Under the pieces are notes generated by a model. That model searched no databases. It was given only the letters and a program-made list of their open reading frames with translations, and was not told the DNA's origin. DNA of 64,000 bases from contig NW_020290009.1 in assembly GCF_003144195.1 (NCBI RefSeq), forward strand, positions 194,181 to 258,180, read 5' to 3'. Shown here piece by piece: positions 34,650 through 46,946 of this stretch (position 1 is the stretch's first letter; each line of letters starts with the position of its first letter). Source of the DNA: Ceraceosorus guamensis. Lineage: Eukaryota > Basidiomycota > Exobasidiomycetes > Ceraceosorales > Ceraceosoraceae. The position numbers and the translations under genes are program-made.

Positions 34650-37380
34650 TCAGTAGCCTTCCAGTCTGCCTTCGCCATCCAGCGCCTCACGTCCAGCTGC
34701 GGTGAGCCTAGGTCTGCCATCGGTGATGTCCGCATCAAAGAATCTCGGGACGAATCTAATAGATGCGATGGGGCAAGCAGGGAATGAGCGAGATCGTTCG
34801 ATCGGCTCGTGAAATTCAAAAGTTTGGTGAAAATCACAAACTCACTGCTGATCTTTCCTTTTCCTGTCTGCCGCGGCGTCTCTCTGCTTCTGCTCGATCT
34901 CTTGCTTATGCTTGGTAGCCGCGCTAAAGTCCTTGGCAAGAATAGCAGTAGTGACCGGCTCCCAGATGTTGCGACTCTCATAAGGCTCTTGAGCGGACAA
35001 GGGCCTGACAGCTTTTTGTCCGGGTTCGAGCTCGTTCAAGTCAATGAGCAATCGAGGCTCCTGCAAGAGAAGGGAATCAAAGGTCAGACATTAGCCAACG
35101 CTGAATGCTTATCACGACAAAGCGCACATATCCTCTCACCTTGTCGCCCTTCTTCTTCCATGTGATCTGGCCTTTCCAGGAGCCCTCAAAAGTGGCCACG
35201 ATGCGATCTTGAGGGACTTGTCGGACCTTGTCGAATTCCGTGGCAGGCTGACCCTTGCTCTCATCGTACTCGTAGATCACACCCTCCAAGGCGTACTTGG
35301 CCTTCAACACCCAGCTCTTTGATGGGAGTTCATGACCTCGCGCGTCAGCGATGCAGGTAAGCTCTTCAAGGCTGTTCTGCCCAAACGCACCTCATCTTTG
35401 TATTCGCAAAGCGCTCTAAGCCTAGGTCCAGCTCCACGTCCATCTTCATCGGCCGTCTCGCCTTCTCGAACACCCCCTCGGCAAGTGACGGAGAGGGTGT
35501 CGCAGATCGCGACCCAGAGAGAACCCCTCAACAATCCGTTGACACTCGCAGTTGGGTGTTCCACCTGATACTCCTCCCCAGCAGGCCCCTTGGCATTGTC
35601 GAGCAGCTTGACAAAGATGCCTTGATTCTGGTCTCCGGAGAAAATTCGCACAGCTGCGCATTGCCAGAGAGATCAGGATGAAGGTGAGCACGCGCGTGGT
35701 ACATTTGACACGTGCGAGGGCCCACGGCAACCACGTACATGTGCCCGTAAACTTGGCGCTCAGCTGGTCAACGCCGCAGAGCTGAACGCCGCTCTGCTTG
35801 CACTCCACAAAGAAACTAGAGATGGGAGGGTGGTGCGAAACCTGCTCTGTGAGGAATGTGATGCGGCGCTGGCCCTGTGACAGGCCGGGAGGCGCCTCGG
35901 GCCCGTCGCTCTTGGAAGTCTTGAAGGATCCTGCGTCGTCGTCGTCGTCATCATCGCCATTCTGATTCTTGCCTGCTGAGTCAGTCGTCTCTATCCTCGG
36001 TGTTGCTGCGGCGGTTGTCTCCGCCGTTTGGCTGGCCTCGGCGATACTCTGGTTTGTCGTGCGTCTGCCTAGGAACCTGCTCAGACCCTTTTTCGCTTTG
36101 CTCTCATCTGTAGATCCGGCCGTGCTGGCAGAGGTTGCAACTGTGTTGGTGCTCACGTTTCTGATAGATCCAGGTCGGCTTGCAGCTTTGCCTCCATCGC
36201 CTGCCGAAGCTGGACTAAGCGAATTGCCAGTCTCGGTAGCGCCTTGCCGAGAGGCTCGAGATGTAGACTTGAAGGCTCTCGTGGATGCAGACTGCTGCAA
36301 AGGCTTAGGCTCGCTTACAGAGACATTCTGCAGCGGCACGATGTCTCCCTCATCCGTGATACGAGGGATTTGCACATCCCAATGACACCGGAAATGCTCC
36401 CCCTACACCAGTGAGAAACAACTTAGGGCGTCAGTGCGAGGCAGGCTGGACTGCAGAGCAACAAGGTGTGCGCGCTCACCAGAATTGAATTGTAAGGCTT
36501 GCAGATCTTGCCGCGCTGCAGAAGTCCACAAAGGCCGGTCAGCTTTGTCACCAAGATATGGCCGCCGTATGCCCCCTGCGCTTGGGGCTACTTCACGCAC
36601 TACGAATTTGAGTTCCTTCGTGAACATGAATCGCAGCGTTGCCAGCATTCGGTCTAGCGGATCGTCAAAGTCTGGGATGCTGCAAGGAGGGCAGATGGGA
36701 TTACAGTATGGCAAGCTCAGCGAAAGCCGGCTAGGGGCCAGTAGGAGCGCAGACTCACGTAGTGAAAAGGTCGCCTCGGTCTAAAAGCACAGGCCAGGAA
36801 TAGCAAGCGATTGTCAGCGCTGGACTCAGTGTTCACCGGCAAGCTTGCGAGCTCACCGAGGTAGTTCCAGTATTCCAGATTAGGCACTGGCTCAAGCAGA
36901 TTGGCAGGGAGGGAGAGTCGACTGTTGAAGGGTGGTGGGAATAGCGTTAGCAAGTTGCTTGGTCAAAGCCGGACGAGGCCCAGCAGTATGCTTTGGTTCA
37001 CAAGACAAGCTAGGGAGCGTCTTGGCAGATCAACTCTGCAAACGCGCCCCTCGCACTCACATGGCAGCAATATCCTTGACGCCGATCATGCGCTTGAGAA
37101 TTCCGAGCAGCGTCTTGATCTTTGAGCCTTCACTGTTGTCCTTCTCACCAGCAGCCGTCAGCTCCTCCTCGTCCGTCATTTGCACAGCCTCGGGCGCCTT
37201 TTCCAACTCTTCCGCGCTCACATCGCCAGCAGCTTCGGCTGGTGCTGTAGAGGCTGCAGCAGCATTGCTGCCGCTTCCTTCTTTGGACAAGCTCTGAGCT
37301 TGACTGCCCCCCACGGAAGTGGCATCAGTCGTAGCCGAGGTCGAAGCACTGTCCGTTGTCGCCGTGCTAGTTCCCGGCAT
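34650..37380 (-). CDS. Oxysterol-binding protein (ORD only), 10 exons
   Basis: Lipid-transfer protein of the OSBP/ORP family, moving sterols or phospholipids between membranes in exchange for phosphoinositides. Exons 37380-37061, 36921-36857, 36780-36759, 36679-36601, 36515-36480, 36402-35739, 35653-35391, 35316-35140, 35060-34846 and 34755-34650; 648 aa, no PH domain. An acidic Ser/Ala-rich head is followed by the lid region, the ORD segments PNLEYWNYL, KPYNSILGEHFRCHWDV, the signature EQVSHHPP (His364-His365), EYQVEHPTASVNGLLRG and SWVLKAKYALEGVIYEYD, and the C-terminal FVPRFFDADITDGRPRLTAA. About 150 disordered residues, with a run of seven Asp, are inserted between the LGEHF and HHPP motifs. 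Exons 3 and 5 have only 22 and 36 nt. The ligand class cannot be set. Confidence 0.9.
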
Positions 37381-39804
37381 GTTCGGCAAGCACTTTGGGC
37401 GGGTTGAAAGAAAAGCGCTATTTCGGAGGAGATCAAGTGGACGGCGAGTGAGCTTGTGGTATGAGGTGCTACCCGCGCAGAGCAGAGCTTGTCTTGATCC
37501 CTATACGGAGCGGCGAGAGCAGCTTCCGAAGATCGAATGATCAGCGTCAGAGTGACGCTGCGTCGGTGGAGAATTGAGCAAGGGTCAGGAGCAGCTTATC
37601 CGCTTACGTTGACGATGCTAGATGAGGTGGTGCGGATGCAAAAGCCACACGACCGGTTGTCCCTTTGAGATAGATGGTTCGCTCGGAACGTGGGGAAAGC
37701 CAACTCGGACGGATGGCTCGTGTGCCAATCGTTGACGAAACGACCGACGCATCGTCGCGCTGCCCCTGCTGCTGCTGCTCGCTCGCTCATCATTATTGTC
37801 ATTGCGCGCCGAACTTGGCTGGTCACCGCTGCTGCTGCATGCATGCCGCGACGCACGTACAGCACACGCGCGCGAAGTCGGATCAACGACAGCCACTGAG
37901 TCAGAGTTGAGTCACATCGCGGCGGTCGTAAGGTGTGCCCGCTATATGTGTGTATGCGCGGAGCTGCATCAGAAATAGGCAGCAGCACCCTATGTTGTGG
38001 TCCTCATCAGCAGCTAGGCGTCTCAGGTCAGGGTCGAGGCGCAGCAGTGCCTCGCATCGCATATATACTCTCACAGCTCAGGCCATCAGCAGCAGCACAG
38101 CACTGCATGCCATCACTGCATGCGCTGTTGTCAGAGTCTGGAGTATTGTATGTGTATACGTTATGAAGCGATCAAGCCGCCCGCGCTGGTGTGCATGGAT
38201 GCCGCTGCACTCGTGACTGCCATGCTGCTGGATACAAATCGCCAATCAGAGCGCGAATTACCGATGACGGCATGCAGCAGCACCAGCAGCATGAATCACG
38301 AATGAGCAGGATATGAAGCGCGAGATGAGCGCACGATCGTCTTGCCGTGTCTCCCCGCCCCCTCGGCCTCGGGGTGCAGCTCACACACCAGCATGCAGAC
38401 CACGTATACGCGTCAACCAACGCGGCGCTCGTCTCCTTTCTTTGCACTCAGACTCAAGACTCGCGATTCCCAAAAGCAGTGTGCATCAGCACCAACCATG
38501 CAAATCAAGAATGGCCAAGTCGAGCCTCCGTGCGCTTACCCCTAAGCTCCTGCTTCCACCACTGCTGCTGCTGCATGGGCGACAAGCCGCACGGGCCGTT
38601 CTGGCAGCTGCAGCCGCGGCTGCACTCCACTCGTGACTACAACCAAGGGCTCACCCGCGCGCGCACTGGCGCGGTTCTCGTGCCTGCTGCTGCTGCTGCT
38701 GCCTATTCTTGATTGGAAGCGGTGCGCACGTTTCTTCCGGATTTGAGTGTGCTGCCGCAGGCGCTAGCCCGTATCACGACTTTGAAAGCAGCAGCTAGGC
38801 AAAACAAACACAACAAATAATTTTGCTGCAGCATGGAATCCAACGTCGCAACAGAAACGCCGGTCACGTCTTTCCTCGTCTTCGGCGCAGCCTATCGACA
38901 TATATGAAAGGTTGGCAAGCGCTGCAATCACGTGAGTGTTCATCCTGTTCTCGTCTGGTCTACCTGGTGATCAGTGTGGTATTCGCGTCTGTCGTCATTG
39001 GGCTTCCCCGCTTCGAGGTGGGCTTTGCTGATTGGTGAGCCTTGATTCAAGATTGATCCGCAGAAGGTCGCACCGACGCGGATCACGTGAGTTAGACTTG
39101 TGACCAAGATTCAAAGTTCATGATTAACGATCGATTAATATTCATGATTCTGCTTACATTCTAATTTACTGCGAACTTCGTGACTTCTCTGCTCGGCATC
39201 AGAGCGGTCGTGCGATACATAGCTTGTCCCCTTGTCGCGAGCTGGGAAGCCAACGTGCGCCGGCGCAACCCAGCATCATGCAGCAAGAGGCAAATTTTCA
39301 GCTGCTGGGCCGTTGTACATGTGTCGCGGACGGAACAGCAGCAGCAGCGCAGGCAAATGCGAAGCTCGCACTGACCCACGCGCAGCATGGCTTGCTGGTT
39401 CGTGCGCGCTGATGCTTACAGCTGCTGTGCAAATTCTGCTGCTGGGCCCATGCAGCGCTCGTCGGTGCATGCCTGGCGCCCCCCGCGCGGTTCGCGGCGC
39501 TTCTCTCGTGACCAGCAGCGCGTGCATCAGCAGCGATGCACGAGCTTCTGCAGACTCGTGACTGCAGCTGTATCAAGCCTCAATCGATGATCAAGCATTC
39601 AACGCGCGAATACTGTAGTGAGAAGCGGTGGGTGTGCCAGGCAAGAGGGGCATTGTCACGTCTCGCAGAAGAGAAGAAGAAATTTGGGATTCTTTGACCG
39701 TGCGCGCTATCAATCTTCTTCTACTTCTACACCACACCTTTCTGGTAACACTCTTGCACTCAGCACATATTCGTATTTGCAGTCATCTGATCACCCTGCC
39801 CAGC
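37381..39804. other. Gene-free interval, 2.4 kb, CTG/CAG-rich
   Basis: Lies upstream of both the oxysterol-binding protein gene and SAHH. Many short GCTGCT/CAGCAG runs occur. Dispersed words lie at 38209, 38629 and 39554 (ACTCGTGACT) and 38294 (AATCACGAAT). Several long open frames here reflect the triplet richness and show no protein family features. Confidence 0.5.
38684..38702. repeat. (CTG)6 microsatellite
   Basis: Six uninterrupted CTG units plus a partial unit, in the non-coding interval upstream of SAHH. Confidence 0.9.
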
Positions 39805-41267
39805 ATGTCGAACAACTACAAGGTTAGTGCAGCGATCGTCGTGTTTGCTCAGCCCGTACAATGTCCTCACAATCCTTCCAACACTCAGGTCGCAGACATT
39901 TCGCTCGCCGCCTTCGGGCGCAAGGAGATTGAGATCGCCGAGGTAAGTCGATGATGATCGTCAGCTCAACGCACTTGTATAACATGGCTCTGACCGGCAG
40001 ACCCATTGCGCGCGCAACCCCTCAGACAGAGATGCCTGGTCTCATGACCCTTCGCACGAAGTACGGCAAAGACCAGCCTCTCAAGGGCGCTCGCATTGCG
40101 GGATGCCTGCACATGACCATTCAAACCGCTGTGCTCATCGAGACCCTCACTGCCCTCGGCGCGCAAGTTACCTGGTCCTCTTGCAACATCTACTCAACCC
40201 AGGATCACGCCGCTGCCGCCATCGCAGCCACTGGTGTGCCCGTCTTCGCCTGGAAGGGTGAGACCGAGGACGAGTACAACTGGTGCATCGAGCAGACCCT
40301 CAAGGCTTTCCCTGACGGCAAGGCTCTCAACATGATTCTCGACGATGGAGGTGACCTCACTTGGCTCATCCACAAGAACCACCCTGAGCTCTTGGCTGAC
40401 ATCATGGGTGTTTCTGAGGAGACCACCACTGGTGTCCACCACCTGTACACCGCCTCTAAGCGCAAGACCCTCAAGTTGCCTGCCATCAACGTCAACGACG
40501 CCGTCACCAAGAGCAAGTTCGACAACTACTACGGCTGCAGAGAGTCTCTGCTCGATGGTATCAAGCGTGCCACCGACGTTATGCTTGGCGGAAAAATTGC
40601 CGTGGTCGCTGGTTTCGGTGACGTCGGAAAGGGTTGCGCCGAGTCTCTGCGTGGCTACGGTGCTCGCGTCATTGTGACCGAGATCGACCCCATCAACGCT
40701 CTGCAAGCTGCTATGGCCGGTTACGAAGTCAACACTATGGACGACGTTGCCCCCATCGCAAACGTGTTCGTCACCACCACTGGTTGCCGTGACATCATCA
40801 CCTCCAAGCACTTCGAGAACATGCAAGAGGACGCCATTGTTTGCAACATTGGTCACTTCGACGTCGAAATTGACGTCGCTTGGCTCAAGAAGAACGCCAA
40901 GGAGGTCGTCAACATCAAGCCCCAGGTTGACCGATACACCATGGCCAACGGCCGCCACGTGCTCCTCTTGGCTGATGGACGTCTCGTCAACCTGGGTTGC
41001 GCCACTGGTCACCCATCGGGTGTCATGTCCTTCAGCTTCACTTGCCAGACCCTGGCTCAGATCGAGCTGTGGAAGAACAACACTGATGGCAAGTACGAGA
41101 GCGGCAAGGTCTACATGCTGCCCAAGATTCTGGACGAGGAGGTCGCCGCTTCCCACATTGGCAAGCTGAACGTCAAGCTCACCAAGCTTACCAAGGTGCA
41201 GGCCGAGTATCTCGACCTCGACCCCAACGGCGCTGGTCCCTTCAAGCAGGAGCACTACCGTTACTAA
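39805..41267 (+). CDS. SAH1: S-adenosylhomocysteinase, 3 exons
   Basis: NAD-dependent enzyme that splits S-adenosylhomocysteine into adenosine and homocysteine, relieving product inhibition of methyltransferases. Exons 39805-39822, 39889-39942 and 40026-41267; 437 aa, near the family length. The first coding exon has only 18 nt (MSNNYK). Signatures include [57 protein letters not shown], the NAD-binding [41 protein letters not shown] and the C-terminal lysine/tyrosine tail QEHYRY. Codon bias is strong, as for an abundant enzyme. It converges on the membrane-protein gene. Confidence 0.97.
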
Positions 41268-41922
41268 GCGATCAAGCCCCTGTCGGCCGGAGCTTGGTGT
41301 CCACCACAATGCTCTCTTTGGTCTCTCTTCTTGGCCCGTCACACACGCATAGCACAGGATCTTTCAACACCGATTCTCACGCTTCTTGTCCTCAGTCACA
41401 TCCTCTTTGAACCTGCCATTATTCCGCTTCATCACCATACAATTATCCCCCGAAATCCCGCGCCTCAAGAGATCTTTTTGCTGCTCAACGCCAACTTCTC
41501 TTCTATCGGTCCACGAGTCAATGACCCGAGCCTACCAATGTATCAACACATCGCATCAATACACACACACACACACACAAAAAGGCTTCTTCGGAAGTTT
41601 AGTCGCAATCAACGAGAGCCATTCAACAGGCTCGTTCAAAAGCATTTCATCGGATTCTTGTGGTGGCGCGTGACTTCTCGTCTAGTGCGAGCTGAACCGC
41701 TAGTCTCATGAATCGAACAAGAGTCAAAACGATCAGGCACGGATCATGCGCGCAACGCCGAGCAGAGATGGCGGCACGCGAGGATAGCAAACATTCACAT
41801 TTGGTGGATTTCGGCAAGCTATCAGGTGAGAAGATGTGGAACTATCTGGAGAAAGAAATTGTCCTACGATGGTAAGGAGTGAGTGGATGATGGATTTGAG
41901 GAAAGGACGCGCTCACGCCGGG
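41268..41922. other. Convergent intergenic region
   Basis: 655 nt between the stops of SAHH and the membrane protein, including an AC microsatellite. No gene is seen. Confidence 0.6.
41561..41579. repeat. (AC)9 microsatellite
   Basis: Nine AC units plus one A in the 3' flank of SAHH. Confidence 0.9.
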
Positions 41923-44331
41923 TCAGATGGGTGGACCGCTCGATGGGACGTGTCTTCTGCTCTTGGGAGCCCAAGCATCGGTACGGTATGTTGCGACTGG
42001 CGAGGTCTGCTGTGCTCTGCTCTTCAACGAACGACCATCAGGAATGTTCAATGGTCTCTTGGTTTTCGAAATCTCGTCGTCGGTATCGTCGCGCAACAGG
42101 CGATCGCGATTCCATTCGCTGGCCCATTGTCGAGCGACTGGGTACCGCGAAGCTGTGTTCTTTTTGCCATCGGCTTCGTGGATGATGATGTGCCCTTCGC
42201 CTAGCGACGCGTTGACGCCGGGCTGGATCGTGGAAGAGAGAGAGTCGAGCGAGTCTTTTCTGAATTCGTCGTCTGGTTCAGCCTTCATCACGCGACCTCC
42301 GCCTGCTTCCACAAAAGCTCGAGGAGGCATTCTTGGCATCGTTTGCTTGTTGACGGATGAAGCTGACCGTCCCAATTTGAATACTTCTTCCGCACGGATC
42401 GGAAGCGGAGGTAATCCCACCTCGATAACGTCAAAGTTGGCGCCGTCGTAGTGGGTCGAAATTGGTTGACGATCTTCTACAGCATCCTGGGTCGGATGTT
42501 GCCGATCGGCTGGGGACGCAGGTTCCTCATCTGCAGATTCGTAATAGGACGATCTTGCAGTCGACGAGGCGTTCGTTGCCCGTCTAGGACGCGTTACGTA
42601 TCTCGTCGGAGATTTGGGAAACCTTCCAGGAATCGGTTGGCCGCCAGAAGCTTTGCTCAAGGGCAGACGTGGGACGCGAGCTTTGGGATTGCCCTTTCCG
42701 ACGGTGAATTTCGGGCTTTTGGGAGATACTGCTGTCGCTTTCAGCTCCTTCAGGTGTCGACTCAGCACAAGGCTACGTCTGCCCACTCTCGCGGTGAATT
42801 CCCTTGCACTGCTACCGAAACCAGGTGACCTGGGCCATCTTCTGCCGCTGACTTGAGGCTCTCGTGATGCCGGAACAGACGCTCCTGCACGAGAAGGATC
42901 ACCAGCCCCTTCATTCCAAGCGGTCGAATCCTCGCCAGCTTTCACTCGTCCCCTGTGCATGAAGTCGTGCGCGCCCTTCTTTGCAGCTTGTTGCGTTATC
43001 TCCTTCCTTTCCCGCGCGTCGTCAGGAGTTCGATGAGCAGCCCAGATTGGAGCTGAAAGTGCCGCTCTGTCCTCTTGATCTGCAGACTTGTCGTCGTGTG
43101 CGTGAGCGCGCGGCACTGCGATGCTCTTCTCATCATTCCACTCATACTCTTCGCTCAGCCGTCGCATGCCAGCTTCCAAATCGCGCTCCGCGTTGTACTC
43201 CTGCTCATCTTCGAGCTGCATCAATCTACGCAGCTCAAACATCTTTCTTTCCCTTTCCTCTTGCTCACGCTCGGCTCGCACATTGGCTTCACGAGCTCGT
43301 TGTCTCAGCAGCTCCGATTGGCCACTGGTCTCTAGAGAAGGAAAGTCGCTTGCCTGATCCGGATGCGCTGACCGCGAATTGGCTCTAGCAAGTTTGATGT
43401 CTGCCGCCCCAGCAGAATCACGCGCTGCGCTGTTCGGATCTGACCAAGGTGGCGAGTGAGACGTCCCGCTCCTTGTGCTGGCTAACCCGACCGCAGCTCT
43501 GTCAGCCGTGCTGTCCTTGCCCTTCCGAAGCTTTTCGAAAGCGTGCCACGCGTTCTCCCGGACGTTTGTCGGTCTTAGCATTTGCACCGTCAATCTTTTC
43601 TCGCTTGGGGGCGCCCACCGAACCTCTTTGATATCCGCCTTCTTCTGCTTGCGTGCCACGACAGAGCGTATGTCTTTGCCCTTCGATCGGAAAAGCGCGC
43701 CAAGGATGACGTTCGTCAGACCGATGACAACGAGCATCCACGCCACGACGAGGGGGAATATCCAGAGAAAAGAGCTGAGCATACAAGTGCCAATCTGGGC
43801 GACGAAGGTGAGTGGTGCAGGGCGAGCACTCAGTCAGCGTGACGCAGGGGCCTTTCACATCATGACACGCACCATGATTTCGAGTACACCCAAGGGCATG
43901 GTAGAGAAGGATGAGCTGAGCATTGGAATGTTGTGATTGAAGAAGCGCTCAGCTAGACCGCCCCAGTTGAGTTCTGTTGACGGAAGACATTGTGGCACAT
44001 CATGTCAATTCGAATCCGTTCCGTGTGCTGTCTGTCATGTAACCATGCGCAGCTCACCGGAAGCAAGACCAATGAATGCTAGGATGATGAGGAACGTTCT
44101 GTTGAGCTGGCACCAGAATAGACCCCATACGTGAGTGGGTACGCTGGTGCCCGCAAAGTAGCTGCAATCCTCTTCCACGTCGCTCTTCTCCTCGGCCGAT
44201 AGCTCGTTGATGGCTTTCGCATCGATGACCATCAAGTCTATCAGCGCTGCCACGGTAAGGAGGAGGATACATACGCTGAGAAGTCTGAGCGCATTTAGAC
44301 CGATGAATTTGAGAGCTGACGGAGCTACCAT
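41923..44331 (-). CDS. Three-TM membrane protein with long basic cytosolic tail, 3 exons
   Basis: Unknown function. Exons 44331-44058, 43973-43873 and 43794-41923; 748 aa. Hydrophobic segments lie at about residues 13-34 (LNALRLLSVCILLLTVAALI), 68-90 (VWGLFWCQL then TFLIILAFIGLAS) and 132-158 (SSFLWIFPLVVAWMLVVIGL). The layout resembles the uncharacterised fungal DUF7598-type membrane proteins, a weak match from memory. The remaining ~590 residues are hydrophilic, with a charged coiled-coil-like stretch (REQEERERKMFELRRLMQLE) and then Ser/Arg/Pro-rich sequence. The TM segments span all three exons, so splicing is needed for a complete membrane domain. Divergent from mL54. Confidence 0.85.
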
Positions 44332-45595
44332 GTCGTGACCAGCACGGCCCCAAAGCAGAAGAGGCTGGATTGATACGACCTGACCTTGCGGAAAGTCGAT
44401 GTGGATGCTGTTGCGTGCTTTGCTTGGTTAGGATGATCTGCGGGGCTACGGCTACTGGCAGACTTGCATGAGGATCGCCGCAGGCGATGGCACCGAGTCA
44501 CCTCTGTCTATAAGCGATGGGGTGTCTCAAACACCTTTGGGCAACGAGGGAAAGAGGCCGAGCTAGCACGCGCTGTGTATGAGATTAGAAGAGCTATTGA
44601 GTGAGCGCGAGTCTAAGACACGATCTTTTAGAGTGAGAAGAGCGGGATCGGATCAGGGACGAGTTGTGCTTGAACGATACGAGTGAGCGGGTCAGGAGAC
44701 AGCGAGCGAGAGAAGTGAGAGTAGAGACGAGAGCGTCTCTAAGCCAGTAGCGGGATTGACATTACGTTTTGAGCTCCAGCTTCAGCACCATCATTGTCTG
44801 TCAGGTGTATGGCCCAGCAGGAGCAACATCTAGCACGTTGCTGTCGAGAGTGACCATGGCGAGAGAGCGACGCCGCGACGCCAATGGTCGGATTCTTTTG
44901 TCCCATGGGCTGTGCGCGGTGGTAGATTGGCGAGTCGTGAGGAAGTCTGGGTGCACGATTTGGAGACCCAATCCCACCCGCAGCAGAAGCAGCTTGCCAG
45001 CGCGCCCAATGTTGCCGCTGGACGCCCTACATTATCGTCCTTTTGTCCTTCTCGCGCGCGACGCCCGACTCGCCCTGCGCCGAGGTCGACACTCGGAAGG
45101 TGAGCTCCGTCGAAAACGATGCCGGACGGCGTGGTTCACAGACAAAAGGATCGAGCGATTTGGCTTACGATTCAAGATTGGCGGCCATACAAGACTCGAG
45201 CGCCGAGCGAATCGTGCATGTAGCGAGCGCACTCGATGGATGCTTCGTGGCATGAAGAAAGCCGGGCATGTCATGGTAGGCATGCACAGCCATGCAAGCA
45301 GAGTCACGGTGAGCACATCCCGGCGCCCCGCGCGCGCGTCACGTGCCGGACTGGATTCGACGCAGCAGTGACTTAATTCGTCTGCAAATCACGCGTGCAG
45401 ACGAGTTGGGACAAAACCAGATCTCGCCTCTTCAAAGAGCAAGACCGGGTAAGACCACAAGGGAGCCAGCATCCAACCTTTGAACATCATCCTACTTGGT
45501 GCGACCTGGTCGACGCCTCATTCAGTGCTACAGAAGCGAATCGCACAGGCGTGGTCTTGTCGGCAGAAGGGCTCGTCCAGCCGGCAGCTGCAAAG
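44332..45595. promoter_or_regulatory. Divergent upstream region, membrane protein / mL54
   Basis: 1.26 kb between two start codons. A purine-rich GAG-type tract occurs near 44550-44740. No gene is seen. Confidence 0.5.
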
Positions 45596-46326
45596 ATGGC
45601 CTCCCGAAGCGCCCCCCGGTCTGTGGTCCGTACCGCCTTGGCTTCGACCTCCACCGCTCGTCAAGCTTGCGCTTGTCGTGTCTCCTCTGCCCCACGCATG
45701 AGCGCTATGGCAATTCTGAGGCACTACTCTTCACCTAGCGAGCCGAAGCGAGCCGAAGCTGGGACCGCTGCGACCGAGGCTGGTCCATCTAGCACACAAG
45801 CGCTTCCACAAGCTGCTCCTGCAGGTGAGTTCCTCGCTCTGGTGTGATGGAAAGCTCAAGCGCCAACAAGTAAAGCAGTAGGGAGAGACCAATGTCCGAC
45901 ACCGTACAATGTCTGACACATGCGCTGTCCCTCTGTCTCTTGGCAGGATACGGTCCGCCTGCAGGAATCGTCTCGTCATGCCCAGAAGGAACGTTGCTGA
46001 AGGGTCTCGCGTTGCTAAAGGATCAGCCCGAGCCTGTTGCTCTACCAGACGCCTCTTACCCAACATGGCTCTGGTCGCTAGCAGGGACAACTGGAGGAGG
46101 CTCGGACGTTACGTCGTTGGGTGCAGCTGCCACCAAGGGAGAGCTCAGAATCGCTTTGAAGAGGGCGAAAAAGGCTAAAAGGTTGGCGGATGCCAAGGCT
46201 AGCAAGACCGGTGCTCAGGCGCAGCAGGTCGAGGAGGTCCCGAAGACGCCAGAGGAGATCAAGAAGCAGCTTAGGAAAAAGAATAGGGAACGGATCAAGG
46301 CCTCGAACTTTGTCAAGGCCGCTTAA
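45596..46326 (+). CDS. MRPL37: Mitochondrial large ribosomal subunit protein mL54, 2 exons
   Basis: Mitoribosome protein of the mL54 (yeast Mrpl37) family. Exons 45596-45824 and 45947-46326; 202 aa. The first ~45 residues form an Arg/Ser/Ala-rich presequence (MASRSAPRSVVRTALAST). The conserved core is SSCPEGTLLKGLALLKDQPE then LPDASYPTWLWSL. A Lys/Arg-rich helical tail (ELRIALKRAKKAKRLADAKA then IKKQLRKKNRERIKASNF) is typical of the family and suits rRNA contact. The donor is GTGAGT and the acceptor TTGGCAG. It converges on the double-psi barrel gene. Confidence 0.92.
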
Positions 46327-46946
46327 GATGGATCATCGGAATGCATACATGAGCACACGCACGTCTGGCGATCAAACAAGCAATTCTACGGTCTGTTTTG
46401 AGCATGGGCAGCTGTTCCATCAGAGGGGGGGGGCGGAAAGCGCGCACACGAGGTCAACTTGTGTCGGGCTCTCTTCACATTCACGCGTGTCGACTTTCTG
46501 CGCGGGCTAGACGCAACGGGTGCCATAGCTGGTGGTGGGCACGGGACCTGCTACCGATCACGCTGAGCTTTGACGGGCTAAAATGTTCATTGGAGCTCAG
46601 AGCGAGCTCTTTCAGACGAGGGAAGGTGGGATGATGGAAGACATAGGTACCTGTGAAAGGGTATGGGTCAGAGCTATCATGCTGACCTTCAAAGCTCGAC
46701 AAGAGGCCCAGTAGACAGAACGTGGGTTACAATTGGAGAACTCGGGCAGGGCAAGCTTTCGGAATTAACTGGCTCGATGGTGTCAGAGTAAGAAGTGTCG
46801 GTTGGACCGAAGTCGGTGCTCAAACGCATGCGAACAAAGGCGAGCGGAGTTAGAGGGACGGGATGGGGCTCTGCCTCATCTTCAAATGTCTTGCGCACGA
46901 CTTTGGCGTCGGTAGACTATGCCGGTGCATCATCGCGCGTCGTTGT
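46327..46946. other. Convergent intergenic region
   Basis: 620 nt between the stops of mL54 and the barrel protein. No gene is seen. Confidence 0.6.
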
